Positions 17,612 through 27,535 of a stretch of DNA of 64,000 nt are shown piece after piece. Source of the stretch: Acetobacter nitrogenifigens DSM 23921 = NBRC 105050 (lineage in GTDB: Bacteria > Pseudomonadota > Alphaproteobacteria > Acetobacterales > Acetobacteraceae); assembly GCF_000429165.1 (NCBI RefSeq), contig NZ_AUBI01000017.1:1-64000 (forward strand), in the 5' to 3' direction. Position 1 is the first letter of the stretch. The number at the start of each line of letters is the position of its first letter. The translations under genes were made by a program, and so were the position numbers. Under the pieces are notes generated by a model. The model was not told the origin of the DNA, did not search any database, and saw only the letters and a program-made list of their open reading frames with translations.

Positions 17612-19522
17612 ATGGCGAACCGGTTATCGAGAGAGAAAGCGAACCATGCGCTTTCGTCCTCTGTCACGAACGTTTACAAGGGCAGAAAGTTGACTGGAGA
17701 GGTGCGAGCGCATGGACGGTCACGCTTGAAGCGCGACGACGGGATTACGGTTTCCGACGAACAACTGCCGAAATACGCGGGCCGACCGGGCCGTTTCATT
17801 GCGTGCTATGCGCGCCGCCACGCCGTGTCCCACGCGATGGTGTTCGGATTCGTGACGATCGCCGTCGCCTGCGCGGTGTTCTCTTCCTACGCAATCCGCC
17901 ATCTGGTCGACACCATGAACGCCAGCCAGCATGGCGATATGCTGGCTGTTTGGCGCGCTGTCGCCTGGCTGGCTGTGGTGATCGCCGCCGACAACATGTC
18001 CTGGCGCGTCGCGGGCTGGTTCGCGGCGAAAACCTTTGTCGACGTGACAGGCGACGTCCGCCGGGATCTGTTTCGTTATCTCACCGGCCATTCTACGAGC
18101 TATTTTTCGGATCGGATGCCGGCGGCTCTCGCCGCCCGGATATCCACGGCCGGCAACGCCAGCTTCACGCTGGAGAGCCTGCTGGCGTGGAACGTATTGC
18201 CTCCCTGCCTCAACGTGGTGCTGTCGATCACGCTGATGCTGACCGTCAGCCCTTTGATGGGCGGGGTCATCATCGTTCTGTCCGCCGCCCTTGCATATTT
18301 GATGTTCCGTATGGCGCAGGCCGGACGGGAGCTGCACGCGACGTATGCGTCTGACGCGGCAGGCGTGGATGGCGAAATGCAGGACGTCGTGGGCAATCTG
18401 CCGCTGGTCCGCACCTTCGGGATGCTCGGTTACGAGCGTAGACGGCTCGCATCCGTGCTTCGCACGGAGATGGCGTCCCGTGGCCGCTCGTTACGTTATC
18501 TGGAGCGGTTGCGACTCGTTCACGCTGCGCTGACCGCGATTCTCACTGCCGGCTTGCTGGTGTGGGTCGTCCTGCTGTGGCGCAATGGCGCAGCCAGCGT
18601 CGGTGACGTCGTGATGGTTATAACGCTCGGATTTATGATTCTGCACGGCACGCGCGACCTTGCGGTGGCGCTTGTGGAGATGATCCAGCACCTCGCGCGA
18701 CTCGGCGAAACGTTGTCCACGATTCTGCTCACCCACGAAATGCGCGATCAGGTTGATGCGGTCGGCTTCCGCCAGGCACAACGAGGCGAGGTCACATTCG
18801 ATGACGTGACGTTTGCCTACCCCGGCGGCCCCAACGTGCTGGAGCATTTCCATCTTCATGTCGCGCCGGGTTCGCGGGTCGGTCTCGTCGGCCGCTCGGG
18901 GTCAGGCAAGAGCACTGTGCTGGCCTTGCTGCAGAGACAACGTTACGTGCAAGGCGGCGCAGTAATTATAGATCGCGAGAATATCGGCGCGCTGACCGAG
19001 ACTGCGTTGCGGTCGTGCATGTCAGTGGTACCGCAGGAAGTGTCGTTGTTGCGCCGCTCGGTGGGCGACAATATCCGCTACGGTAAGCCTGAGGCTACGG
19101 ACGATGAAGTTCGGACCGCAGCGGACGCCGCCGGATGCACCGATTTTATTATGGCTCTACCGGAAGGGTTTGCGACAGAAGTCGGAGACAGGGGCGTAAA
19201 ATTGTCGGGCGGCCAGAGACAGCGCCTCGCGATTGCGCGCGCTTTCCTGCGCAACGCACCTATCCTTATCCTTGATGAGGCGACCAGCGCGCTCGACAGC
19301 GAAAGCGAGCATCACGTGCAGATGGCCTTGTCGCGCCTGATGGTGGGACGCACGGTGATCGCCGTGGCGCACCGTTTGTCGACTCTGAAGGATTTCGATC
19401 GGATCGTTGTGATGCAGAAGGGACGGATCGTGGAGGATGGTTCGCCCGGCGAACTGGAACGCCGCGATGGCCCCTATCGTGAGTTTCTCTCGCGACAGGC
19501 GATGGAGATCGCGCCGATCTGA
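17612..19522 (+). CDS. ABC exporter, fused membrane and ATPase domains
   Basis: 636 residues. Type I exporter membrane domain of six segments (about 75-370), then a nucleotide-binding domain with Walker A G-R-S-G-S-G-K-S-T, Q-loop V-V-P-Q-E, signature L-S-G-G-Q-R-Q-R, Walker B I-L-I-L-D-E-A-T-S-A-L-D and H-loop V-A-H-R-L-S. Works as a dimer. Substrates of this group are lipids, peptides or drugs; none can be assigned here. The first ~60 residues are a polar extension; a GTG at 17702 could be a later start. It is followed by a NUDIX gene after 33 bases, likely co-transcribed. Confidence 0.92.
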   Translation: MANRLSREKANHALSSSVTNVYKGRKLTGEVRAHGRSRLKRDDGITVSDEQLPKYAGRPGRFIACYARRHAVSHAMVFGFVTIAVACAVFSSYAIRHLVDTMNASQHGDMLAVWRAVAWLAVVIAADNMSWRVAGWFAAKTFVDVTGDVRRDLFRYLTGHSTSYFSDRMPAALAARISTAGNASFTLESLLAWNVLPPCLNVVLSITLMLTVSPLMGGVIIVLSAALAYLMFRMAQAGRELHATYASDAAGVDGEMQDVVGNLPLVRTFGMLGYERRRLASVLRTEMASRGRSLRYLERLRLVHAALTAILTAGLLVWVVLLWRNGAASVGDVVMVITLGFMILHGTRDLAVALVEMIQHLARLGETLSTILLTHEMRDQVDAVGFRQAQRGEVTFDDVTFAYPGGPNVLEHFHLHVAPGSRVGLVGRSGSGKSTVLALLQRQRYVQGGAVIIDRENIGALTETALRSCMSVVPQEVSLLRRSVGDNIRYGKPEATDDEVRTAADAAGCTDFIMALPEGFATEVGDRGVKLSGGQRQRLAIARAFLRNAPILILDEATSALDSESEHHVQMALSRLMVGRTVIAVAHRLSTLKDFDRIVVMQKGRIVEDGSPGELERRDGPYREFLSRQAMEIAPI

Positions 19523-19555
19523 GATGCCCGGTCGCACGCACAAAAGAGGGTTGTC

Positions 19556-20188
19556 ATGGATGTTGAACCCGACTGGCTTGTCTGGGCGCGCGAAATTCAG
19601 GCCATCGCGCAAACGGGCCTGACCTTTACAGAAAATCCTTACGACCGAGAGCGTTACGAGGCGTTGCGCGCCCTTTCCGCCCGCATTTTCGCCGCACGAA
19701 CGAATGCTCTTACAGAGCGCATCGAGACGCTATTCGAGGGCGAGACCGGGTATGCGACGCCAAAGATCGACGTACGCGCGGCTGTCTTTGACGAGAGCGA
19801 TCGGTTGCTGATGGTGCGGGAAGTCGCCGACCAGCACCGCTGGACGCTGCCCGGCGGTTGGGCAGACGTAAATCTCACCACCGCGGAGAATGCGATTAAG
19901 GAGGTCGTGGAGGAAAGCGGGTATCGCGTTAGGGTGACGAAGCTTGCGGCATTGTGGGACCGCACGAGGCAGGGACATCCCAACGGCGTGTTTTCTTGCG
20001 CGAAGGTGTTCTTTTTGTGTGATCTGCTCGACGGTAAGGCCACGACAAGTCTGGAGACGTCTGAGGTCGGGTGGTTTGCGCAAGGTTGCGTCCCCAATGA
20101 TCTTTCAGTCGGACGCGTGACGTCGATGCAGATATCACGAATGTTTGACCATCGGCGTAATCCTGAACTCGCGACGGATTTCGAGTAA
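19556..20188 (+). CDS. NUDIX protein with NUDIX_N_2-type domain, altered box
   Basis: 210 residues. The N-terminal helical domain (about 1-65) is that of ADP-sugar-type NUDIX proteins, followed by a NUDIX fold. The box reads G-W-A-D-V-N-L ... K-E-V-V-E-E-S-G: the first Glu of G-x5-E is replaced by Leu 108 or so, and R-E is K-E, while the catalytic E-E pair is kept. Activity may be reduced or retuned. It lies 33 bases downstream of the ABC exporter, with a weak GAGGG ribosome site. Confidence 0.88.
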   Translation: MDVEPDWLVWAREIQAIAQTGLTFTENPYDRERYEALRALSARIFAARTNALTERIETLFEGETGYATPKIDVRAAVFDESDRLLMVREVADQHRWTLPGGWADVNLTTAENAIKEVVEESGYRVRVTKLAALWDRTRQGHPNGVFSCAKVFFLCDLLDGKATTSLETSEVGWFAQGCVPNDLSVGRVTSMQISRMFDHRRNPELATDFE

Positions 20189-21097
20189 ACTCAAATCCAC
20201 CCGTTTCATGGGTGTACGTGAACGACCGTCAGAATTGCTCCAGCAGTCGGTTGAAATCTGGGCCCGTCTCGTGCAGTGGCTCGCGTCTCACTTATTGTTT
20301 TGTCGAGCCATACAGAGATTCTAGATGGGGTTTCCTCGGAGGTAATTACGCTATCTTTGGACCGTTGGCACGTGCCCTGTGGAACATTGAGCGACAATCG
20401 GCCAGTCTGCACACGTGGCACCGCGTGAAACATCCAGCGCAATGTTTAGCTTATCAAAAAATACGTAATAAAATGGCGATTTTGGCAGAAACTTTATGCA
20501 AAATCGGAGTATTGTATGCAGATTTGTGAATTTTTCTAATTATTATCCATGATAAATAACTTCTTTCAGGTTGAATGAAAATTAAATATTTTATAATATC
20601 CATTGTGTATTTTATTATATACTACACATTTTCATAATTATATTGCAAACGCTGCGATGAATTAACATTATCTGCGTCGTAATTACTCATAAATGCCATA
20701 TTGTGTAGATTTTTTCTTGTAACGCACGCCAATATTAAAGATAATTTAGAAAGTTATTATATTATATAATAATTTTTTGCATTTACTTTGCTTTGACTGG
20801 CTGTCGCGCGATGCGCGATCACTCACTATTAAATCAATGCATTATGAAAGCACATGACGGCGTCTGATAGCGCGGTTAATGCGATTGCACGGTACCGATA
20901 GTTTAAAATTAAACTATGTAAGTAATTACATACATAATTGTAGACAAAAAAATATCAATTCTATATTTACTAAATAGTATAACTATACATATTCGATTAA
21001 TACAAGATATTGTTTTATTTATGTGGATTTTATTCTGATTTAAATTCTAAGATTACCCGTCTCCCATTAGGGAGCGTCATTCTCAAGGAAACTCAAA
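20189..21097. other. AT-rich intergenic island
   Basis: Over 900 bases with a sharp drop in GC compared with flanks, especially 20520-21050, which is nearly all A/T runs. No supported gene. A dyad TATGTAA-gtaa-TTACATA lies at 20915-20932, and CTCCC-atta-GGGAG at 21061-21074 just before the downstream gene. Such base composition suggests foreign DNA or a silenced (H-NS-like target) region. Confidence 0.6.
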
Positions 21098-21820
21098 ATG
21101 TATGCTCTTCTTTTCGCCGAGGAAGTTGTCGATCGTGGAGCGCTCCGCGTCCACGCACGTGAAGAAGTCTATGGCTCGACCCTGATCCGGGCTTGCGCGC
21201 AAGGAGATATCAATTCGATAAAGGCTTTGCTGGTTGGATTTTGGCCGTTCGTAAAGGCATTTGAGACTGCAATCGACGCCCGCGTCGGACGTATGCCGAC
21301 CAGACCTCTGGTGCAGCGTTTCGGACAAAGTCGTGTGCGTGCGTTCTTCAACGAAGCGCGTGAGGCCGTTCGGGAAATGAAGGACGAGGAAGGGTCCCAT
21401 GCCCTTCTTTGGCGTCGCGCGGCGGATGAGATCGGTGTGGAGTTGGAAGAAAGCTCTGTAGTCCCGGGCGTCGCCGCGCTCCTTGAGAGCGCGAACTCAG
21501 ACGATGAGGTCGAATTTTTCTGCTGGCTTGCCGGAACCGAATATATCGCTGAAGAGCTGGCAGCTTATCTCTGCCACTCACCTGCTTTCAATGGTAAATT
21601 TTCCTCGGGCCGTTGGGTTTGGGGATTGGCTCATCTGATGGACGAGCACGAGGGTCCGTCACACTTGGAAATCGATGAGGATCTTGCTCGTGCGTATCAT
21701 CCTTCGACAGATCCAGCAGTCGTTGGGACTGCCCTGTTCTCTCACATCCGGCGTTGCGAAAAATTATTTGGAGAAGCCGCGGCGGATGTTGGGCACATGC
21801 TGGCGCAAGAGATCGTCTAA
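21098..21820 (+). CDS. possible heme-oxygenase-like (TenA/PqqC fold) protein
   Basis: 240 residues, all helical in appearance, with no signal peptide. Candidate metal or cofactor residues are arranged as in heme-oxygenase-like proteins: an early F-E, then K-D-E-E-G-S-H, and late H-L-E-I-D-E-D-L-A-R-A-Y-H, which recalls the H-x-E-x-D-x2-x-H motif of PF14518-type iron redox enzymes. I cannot name a function and the assignment rests on motif spacing only. The gene has a ribosome site AAGGAA before ATG 21098. It is the only gene in an AT-rich island, with a hairpin downstream at 21917. Confidence 0.45.
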   Translation: MYALLFAEEVVDRGALRVHAREEVYGSTLIRACAQGDINSIKALLVGFWPFVKAFETAIDARVGRMPTRPLVQRFGQSRVRAFFNEAREAVREMKDEEGSHALLWRRAADEIGVELEESSVVPGVAALLESANSDDEVEFFCWLAGTEYIAEELAAYLCHSPAFNGKFSSGRWVWGLAHLMDEHEGPSHLEIDEDLARAYHPSTDPAVVGTALFSHIRRCEKLFGEAAADVGHMLAQEIV

Positions 21821-21916
21821 TTTTTGATTTATTTTGAAAAAATAAAGCTGAAACAATGCGGTATCATGAAAATTCTGTCCTCGGGCGATTTTTCGTCGTA
21901 AGGTAAAGACGGCGTG

Positions 21917-21949
21917 AAGCGTATTGGTATTTTTTTTACCAATACGCTT
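21917..21949. terminator. 13-bp hairpin with T-rich loop
   Basis: Arms 21917-21929 and 21937-21949 are perfect complements; the loop is seven T residues. The T run is inside the loop rather than after the stem, so it is not a textbook terminator on the plus strand. It lies about 100 bases after the stop of the heme-oxygenase-like gene and could still end that transcript. The region 21821-22119 holds no other gene. Confidence 0.45.
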
Positions 21950-22119
21950 TACTCTTGTACTAGGGACAGTTGACCTTGCTGTTCCGGGGCAATCGGAAGA
22001 CGCATTCCTCCGAGTAATCGTGACCTCAGAGCAAAGGATATCGTCAAATTTTCTTCCGTGGTTTCATCGAGCGCTGGTTTTCTCTTTCTAGCTTCAAGTC
22101 GTCTCCTTCTCGTTACAGA

Positions 22120-24444
22120 GTGGAGCTTGATCTTCAGCGTATCCGTTATGCGTGTGATCTTACTCCATGGGGTAGTCTGACCAGCGCTCTCGTCGTGGGC
22201 ATGTTGCTGTTCGGAACGTCAGGCACGGGCTCCGACGCGTATCGAACTTTCCTGTTCGGCGGCGTTGAGCTGGTTGCCTTCCTCCAGATTCTAGTATCGC
22301 TGGTCGTCGGCAGATACCTATCAAGACGTCGTCGTTACAAAAATGTACGTCTTATGCGGCTAGTCTTCGTCAGTTTGGGGCTGTGTCTTGGCGTCATGTG
22401 GGCGACGATGCCTCTTACGCTCTTTCCTCCAGCCCCCCCGCATCAACAAGTTATTGTCGCATGCACGTGTGCGGGCCTTATCGCTACGGCGTTGGCGTTT
22501 GTGCCTATTGCAGGAATGGCCGAGTGCCTGACGATCCCGCTTGGGACCGCGTCCGCCTATACGCTTCTTTCACTTGGCGGCAGGGATTGGTTCGCGCTGT
22601 TTGGATGTCTTGTAATATACGGGCTGTTTATCGGCTCTGTTACGGTGCAGGTAAGACGCCTTCTCGACAAAATCACTCTTTATCGCCTTGAGACGCAGGA
22701 GCAGCGTTCAACGTTGCAGTTGCTTTCCGGACGAAGCGACGCTGGCGAAATCTGGAGCTTGTGGGAAACTGACAGAAATGGAGTGATTTCATTTCTGTCT
22801 CCAGATTTGGCGCATATTTTTGACTGGAAGCCTTCGTTAGAAATGCCTCACAATTTCCTTAATACTTTAAAAGAAAAATACATAAATTCTACGAATGATA
22901 TCCGTGGCCCAATTTCAAAAAAAATTGTCGATTTCACGCATATGGTGAATTGTTTAAATGAATCAATTTCATTCCGCGATATTGTTGTGCCACTGAAAGT
23001 AAATGATACGGTTTCTTTGTGGTCATTTACAGGCCGCCCAATGTTCGACGATCATCAGGATTACTGCGGATTTCGTGGCCTGGCTTATGATGTGACAGAC
23101 ACATTTACGGAGCGATTCGAAGAAGCGCATCAGGCGCGCAATGACGCCGTGACGGGCATACCTAATCGCCATGCGTTGAATGAGGCCTTGCGCAATGCGC
23201 TGAGCGATCTTGGGCGCACCGGACGGACCTTTGCGTTCTATCTTGTCGACCTGGATGAATTTAAGCGGGTGAATGACAGGTTAGGCCACAATGCTGGAGA
23301 CGCCGTACTTAGGGTTGCGGCAGCTCGACTTGCGCGTGTGGGTGGGGATGGCGCGTTTGTTGCACGATTTGGCGGCGACGAATTTGCCCTACTCCTGCAG
23401 GACATAAATCCGCCTGAAGCGATCCACGCCGCGCAGGACATCGTTGATCTATTTTTGGAACCTGTAAAACTGTCCGATCAGGACGTGGTCGTGCATGTAA
23501 GCGTAGGCTTGGCTCTGGCGCCTGTAAGTGGTGACAGCATCGAGTCGATACTAGATGCAGCCGATCTTGCTATGTACAACGCCAAACGAGCCGGTAAAAA
23601 TACGTGGTCTTGCTTTGAGAGCTCAATGAGCGGGCAGATTGAGCAGCGTCGCGTGCTTCTGGGGCAGTTCCGTGAAGCCGTTACCAATCGGGAAATAGTT
23701 CTCGCTTACCAACCACTGATCGACGCCAGGACCCTAACTCTTGTCGGCTTTGAAGCTCTGGCTCGTTGGCCGCAGCCCGATGGCAGTTTTGTGCCCCCGG
23801 ATCGCTTCATTCTGCTGGCTGAAGAAACCGGTTTGATCTGCGAACTTGGCAACTATCTGCTTGAGCAGGCATGCAGGACGGCGGTTTCATGGCCGACGGA
23901 TCTGACGGTCGCGGTAAACGTTTCCGTAGGGCAGCTTCAAGCCCCGGATTTCCTCCTCACCTTACGGACAATCCTGAAAAAAACCGGATTGCCACCTGCG
24001 AGGCTCGAGCTGGAAGTGACGGAGAGCATCTTCATGGACGTCAACAGCACCTGCGCCGGTGTGTTGCACGGCCTTTCTGATCTGGGAATCAAACTCGCGC
24101 TCGACGATTTCGGGCGCGGATATTCATCGCTTGGATTTCTCAAGGAGTTCGATTTCTATAAGCTGAAACTTGATATGGGCTTCATTCGAGATATGAATCA
24201 CGACAGGCGGTCGGCCGCTATCGTGCGTTCTGTTATAGAGCTTGCTTCCGAGCTCGGCGTTGTCGTCACGGCAGAGGGGGTTGAGACTAGAAGCCAACTC
24301 GACGCACTGAGGCGTTACGGCTGCACCCAGGTGCAGGGTTATTTGTTCAGCCCGGCAATTTCCGGCGAAGAGACCGCCCTCATCGCTGAGAAGTCGAGAT
24401 TTAGCCCGCTTCATTTTTTTGAAACAGGCGCCCGGAGCGCGTAA
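22120..24444 (+). CDS. membrane GGDEF-EAL c-di-GMP enzyme
   Basis: 774 residues with GTG start. Five or six membrane segments (about 18-190) act as a sensor, then a PAS-like region (about 205-335), a GGDEF domain with intact G-G-D-E-F at about 417, and an EAL domain with intact E-A-L at about 545, D-D-F-G-R-G-Y-S-S-L and the E-G-V-E-T motif. Both catalytic motifs are kept, so it could make and break c-di-GMP; which one dominates cannot be told from sequence. The PAS segment has low GC compared with the rest. Its leader 21821-22119 follows the AT-rich island. Confidence 0.95.
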   Translation: MELDLQRIRYACDLTPWGSLTSALVVGMLLFGTSGTGSDAYRTFLFGGVELVAFLQILVSLVVGRYLSRRRRYKNVRLMRLVFVSLGLCLGVMWATMPLTLFPPAPPHQQVIVACTCAGLIATALAFVPIAGMAECLTIPLGTASAYTLLSLGGRDWFALFGCLVIYGLFIGSVTVQVRRLLDKITLYRLETQEQRSTLQLLSGRSDAGEIWSLWETDRNGVISFLSPDLAHIFDWKPSLEMPHNFLNTLKEKYINSTNDIRGPISKKIVDFTHMVNCLNESISFRDIVVPLKVNDTVSLWSFTGRPMFDDHQDYCGFRGLAYDVTDTFTERFEEAHQARNDAVTGIPNRHALNEALRNALSDLGRTGRTFAFYLVDLDEFKRVNDRLGHNAGDAVLRVAAARLARVGGDGAFVARFGGDEFALLLQDINPPEAIHAAQDIVDLFLEPVKLSDQDVVVHVSVGLALAPVSGDSIESILDAADLAMYNAKRAGKNTWSCFESSMSGQIEQRRVLLGQFREAVTNREIVLAYQPLIDARTLTLVGFEALARWPQPDGSFVPPDRFILLAEETGLICELGNYLLEQACRTAVSWPTDLTVAVNVSVGQLQAPDFLLTLRTILKKTGLPPARLELEVTESIFMDVNSTCAGVLHGLSDLGIKLALDDFGRGYSSLGFLKEFDFYKLKLDMGFIRDMNHDRRSAAIVRSVIELASELGVVVTAEGVETRSQLDALRRYGCTQVQGYLFSPAISGEETALIAEKSRFSPLHFFETGARSA

Positions 24445-24565
24445 GCCTCTTTCGGAGGCAGGCCCCCAGCTTCATCATGTCAGGAAAAAGCCCGTCACCG
24501 CGCCTGATAGGCAGGCCACCGCCAAGCTGGACCTATCGTGGTGATATGGATGGGAAAAGTCGGGC

Positions 24566-25639
24566 TTAAGCTCCGTTCTGCGCTCGATGCCGGAGCAGGT
24601 GGTCCGCCAGCACGCAGGCCATCATAGCTTCTCCCACGGGCGCCGCACGAATGCCTACGCAAGGGTCATGCCGGCCCTTGGTCACCACGTCGACCTCTTC
24701 GCCCTGCCGGTTTACGGACGGCACGGGCGTAAGCATGGAACTGGTGGGTTTCACGGCGAAGCGTGCGACAATCGGCTGCCCAGTCGATATGCCGCCGAGA
24801 ATTCCGCCCGCGTGATTGCTCTCGAATACGATGCGATTGCCGTGCATGCGCATGGCGTCAGCATTTTGCGGGCCAGTGTATCCTGCGACGGCGAAACCGT
24901 CTCCGATCTCGACGCCCTTGACGGCGTTGATGCTCATCAGCGCCGCTGCGATGTCGGCGTCCAGCTTGCCATAGATCGGCGCCCCGAGCCCGGCGGGGGC
25001 GCCCTCCACGACGACCTCTATGGTCGCGCCAACGGAGGAACCAGCCTTGCGAATGGCGGATAAATATTGTTCCCAGACCGGGACAATGGCCGCGTCCGGA
25101 GCAAAGAACGGGTTACGGTTCACTTCATCCCAGTCCCAACGGGAACGGTCGATCGCATGTTCGCCTATTTGCACCAGCGCAGCGCGGATTACGACGCCGC
25201 CGCCCAGGACGCGACGCGCTATGGCGCCCGCCGCTACCCGCATGGCCGTCTCTCGGGCGGACGATCGGCCGCCGCCACGATAGTCCCTTACGCCATATTT
25301 TATGTCGTAGACGACATCGGCGTGACCGGGGCGGTAAGTGTTGGCTATCTCGCCATAGTCTTTCGATCGTTGGTCAGTGTTCTCGATGATCAGCGATATG
25401 GGCGTCCCGGTCGTCACGCCCTCGAACACGCCGGAGCAGATACGCACTTCGTCGGGTTCGCGACGCTGCGTGGTGAAGACGGACTGCCCGGGGCGACGGC
25501 GGTCGAGGAATGGTTGGATGTCGGCTTCGCTCAGGGCGAGACGCGGTGGGCAGCCGTCCACGACACAGCCAATCGAAGGACCGTGACTTTCGCCCCAAGT
25601 GGTCACACGAAAAAGATGGCCGAAGCTGTTATGCGACAT
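24566..25639 (-). CDS. aroC: chorismate synthase
   Basis: 357 residues, the usual length. Signatures are [11 protein letters not shown] at the start, [18 protein letters not shown] and V-T-K-G-R-H-D-P at the end. It converts 5-enolpyruvylshikimate-3-phosphate to chorismate with reduced FMN, the last common step of the shikimate pathway. It lies 30 bases downstream of fabI on the same strand, probably one transcript. Confidence 0.98.
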   Translation of the reverse strand: MSHNSFGHLFRVTTWGESHGPSIGCVVDGCPPRLALSEADIQPFLDRRRPGQSVFTTQRREPDEVRICSGVFEGVTTGTPISLIIENTDQRSKDYGEIANTYRPGHADVVYDIKYGVRDYRGGGRSSARETAMRVAAGAIARRVLGGGVVIRAALVQIGEHAIDRSRWDWDEVNRNPFFAPDAAIVPVWEQYLSAIRKAGSSVGATIEVVVEGAPAGLGAPIYGKLDADIAAALMSINAVKGVEIGDGFAVAGYTGPQNADAMRMHGNRIVFESNHAGGILGGISTGQPIVARFAVKPTSSMLTPVPSVNRQGEEVDVVTKGRHDPCVGIRAAPVGEAMMACVLADHLLRHRAQNGA

Positions 25640-25669
25640 ATCGTCCCTGCCCTCGCCGCGCCCGCCGCG

Positions 25670-26524
25670 TTATTCGCCGACGACCGAAATATCGGGCGCT
25701 TTCGGGTTTTTCATGCCAACGATGTGATAACCTGAATCGACATGATGGACTTCGCCCGTCACGCCGCCGGAGAGTGCTGACAGCATGTAAAGACCGGCGC
25801 CGCCGACTTCGCTCAACGACACATTGCGCTCAAGCGGCGCGTTGTACTGATTCCACTTCAAAATATAGCGGAAATCGCCGATGCCGCTCGCGGCCAGCGT
25901 CTTGATCGGACCAGCGGAAATTGCGTTTACGCGAATGCCGTCGGCGCCGAGATCAGCCGCCATGTAGCGCACTGACGCCTCAAGAGCCGCCTTGGCGACG
26001 CCCATCACGTTATAATGCGGCATCACGCGCTCGGCGCCGAGATACGACAGCGTCAAAAGCGAACCACCGGGATTCATCATCGCAGCGGCGCGACGCGCGA
26101 CAGCCGTGAAAGAGTAGCAGGAGATATCGAGCGCCGTCAGGAATGCGTCGCGGGGCGTGTCGAGATAACGACCGCGCAGGAATTGCTTGTCAGCCCAACC
26201 AATAGCGTGGACTACGAAGTCGATCTTTCCCCACTCCTTCTCGATGAGCGAGAAAGTCTCGTCGATGGCGGCGTCGTCGCTGACGTCGCAGGGCAGCACC
26301 AGCGTCGCGCCGATGCTTTCCGCAAGCGGGCGCACGCGCTTGCCCAGAGCCTCGCCCTGATACGTGAAGGCGATCTCGCCTCCCTGCGCGGCGACGGCGG
26401 CGGCGATGGCCCAGGCGATGGAGCGGTCGTTGGCGACACCCATGACGACGCCGCGTTTGCCGCGCATCAGGTCGCCCTTTACCGGGCCTTCTTCAACCGA
26501 CGATGTATCTGCGGCGTCTGACAT
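25670..26524 (-). CDS. fabI: enoyl-ACP reductase (NADH)
   Basis: 284 residues, SDR family. The cofactor site is G-V-A-N-D-R-S-I-A-W-A-I-A, and the FabI catalytic pair is in Y-N-V-M-G-V-A-K (Y-x6-K), preceded by L-S-Y-L-G-A-E-R-V. It reduces trans-2-enoyl-ACP in fatty-acid elongation and is the target type for triclosan-like inhibitors. The first ~20 residues (acidic, S/T/E-rich) are a species-specific extension; an internal ATG at residue 20 could be the real start. Divergent from pdxH over 156-195 bases. Confidence 0.97.
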   Translation of the reverse strand: MSDAADTSSVEEGPVKGDLMRGKRGVVMGVANDRSIAWAIAAAVAAQGGEIAFTYQGEALGKRVRPLAESIGATLVLPCDVSDDAAIDETFSLIEKEWGKIDFVVHAIGWADKQFLRGRYLDTPRDAFLTALDISCYSFTAVARRAAAMMNPGGSLLTLSYLGAERVMPHYNVMGVAKAALEASVRYMAADLGADGIRVNAISAGPIKTLAASGIGDFRYILKWNQYNAPLERNVSLSEVGGAGLYMLSALSGGVTGEVHHVDSGYHIVGMKNPKAPDISVVGE

Positions 26525-26720
26525 GAGAGGCTCCCCGTTCAGCTAAGGAGGTGACAAAACCGGACGGGTCGTTGCACAACATAGGCTTGGGAACAAGTCG
26601 AGAAACGCGAACGCATCTCCGCCCTGCACGAAAACACGATGGAAGATGTGTTTGAACGCGTGAGAGCATGACATCCGCGCGATGATGCGAGACACCCCGA
26701 CAACACGAGGCCCCTTAGTG

Positions 26721-27332
26721 ATGACACAGAGCGACGCGTCTCCCCTTATCGACCTCGACGCCGATCCATTCGACTTTTTCGCGCTCTGGATGACGGACGC
26801 TGAAGCGTCGGAACCGAACGATCCGAACGCCATGACGCTGGCCACGGTTACTGCGGATGGCCGGCCGGACGCGCGGATCATTCTCCTTAAGGGCGTTGAT
26901 CGCTCCGGTTTCACTTTCTACACGAATCTTGAAAGCCGAAAGGCGGCTGAACTGACTGCGACGCCTTTCGCCGCGCTGCTGTTTCATTGGAAGACTCTAA
27001 GGCGACAGATTCGTATCGAAGGCTCGATCTCACCCGTCAGCACGGAAGAGGCCGACGCCTATTTCGCCAGCCGCCGACGTATGTCGCAGATCGGCGCGAT
27101 CGCCTCCGACCAGTCCCGGCCCCTTCCCGATCGCTCGATTTTTGAAGAGCGCATCCACGCCGTCGAGAAGAAATACGAAGGCCAGCCTGTGCCCCGTCCG
27201 GCCAACTGGTCGGGTTTTCGCTTGACCCCGGACCGATTTGAATTCTGGCAGGATCGCCCATTTCGGCTGCATGATCGCGCGATATGGGTTGCGTCGGACG
27301 CCGGGTGGAGCGTCACCCGCCTTTACCCCTGA
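26721..27332 (+). CDS. pdxH: pyridoxamine 5'-phosphate oxidase
   Basis: 203 residues from ATG 26721, with a GAGG about 11 bases upstream; an in-frame ATG at 26682 would add 13 residues with no ribosome site. Motifs are R-I-I-L-L-K-G-V-D in the FMN site, F-Y-T-N-L-E-S-R-K and the C-terminal R-L-H-D-R-A ... W-S-V-T-R-L-Y-P, which are diagnostic. It oxidises PNP/PMP to PLP using FMN and O2. Its PLP product serves enzymes such as the aminotransferase at 30.5 kb. Confidence 0.96.
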   Translation: MTQSDASPLIDLDADPFDFFALWMTDAEASEPNDPNAMTLATVTADGRPDARIILLKGVDRSGFTFYTNLESRKAAELTATPFAALLFHWKTLRRQIRIEGSISPVSTEEADAYFASRRRMSQIGAIASDQSRPLPDRSIFEERIHAVEKKYEGQPVPRPANWSGFRLTPDRFEFWQDRPFRLHDRAIWVASDAGWSVTRLYP

Positions 27333-27535
27333 GACTACGCGTTTCCACGCAACGACGTCTCCGGCATGGCGTTTAGGGAGCGAAAAGCCGTATACTCGCC
27401 CGACAGGAGGCAATCGGACGCGCTCTTCAATCATGCCGGGCGCAGCTCTCTGGTCCTTCCTTGTGTTCCGGGAACCGCCGCCCTTGCGCGGCGATGACTG
27501 GCCATTCGAACATCCGCGCCAAGCGAGAGGTCGCC

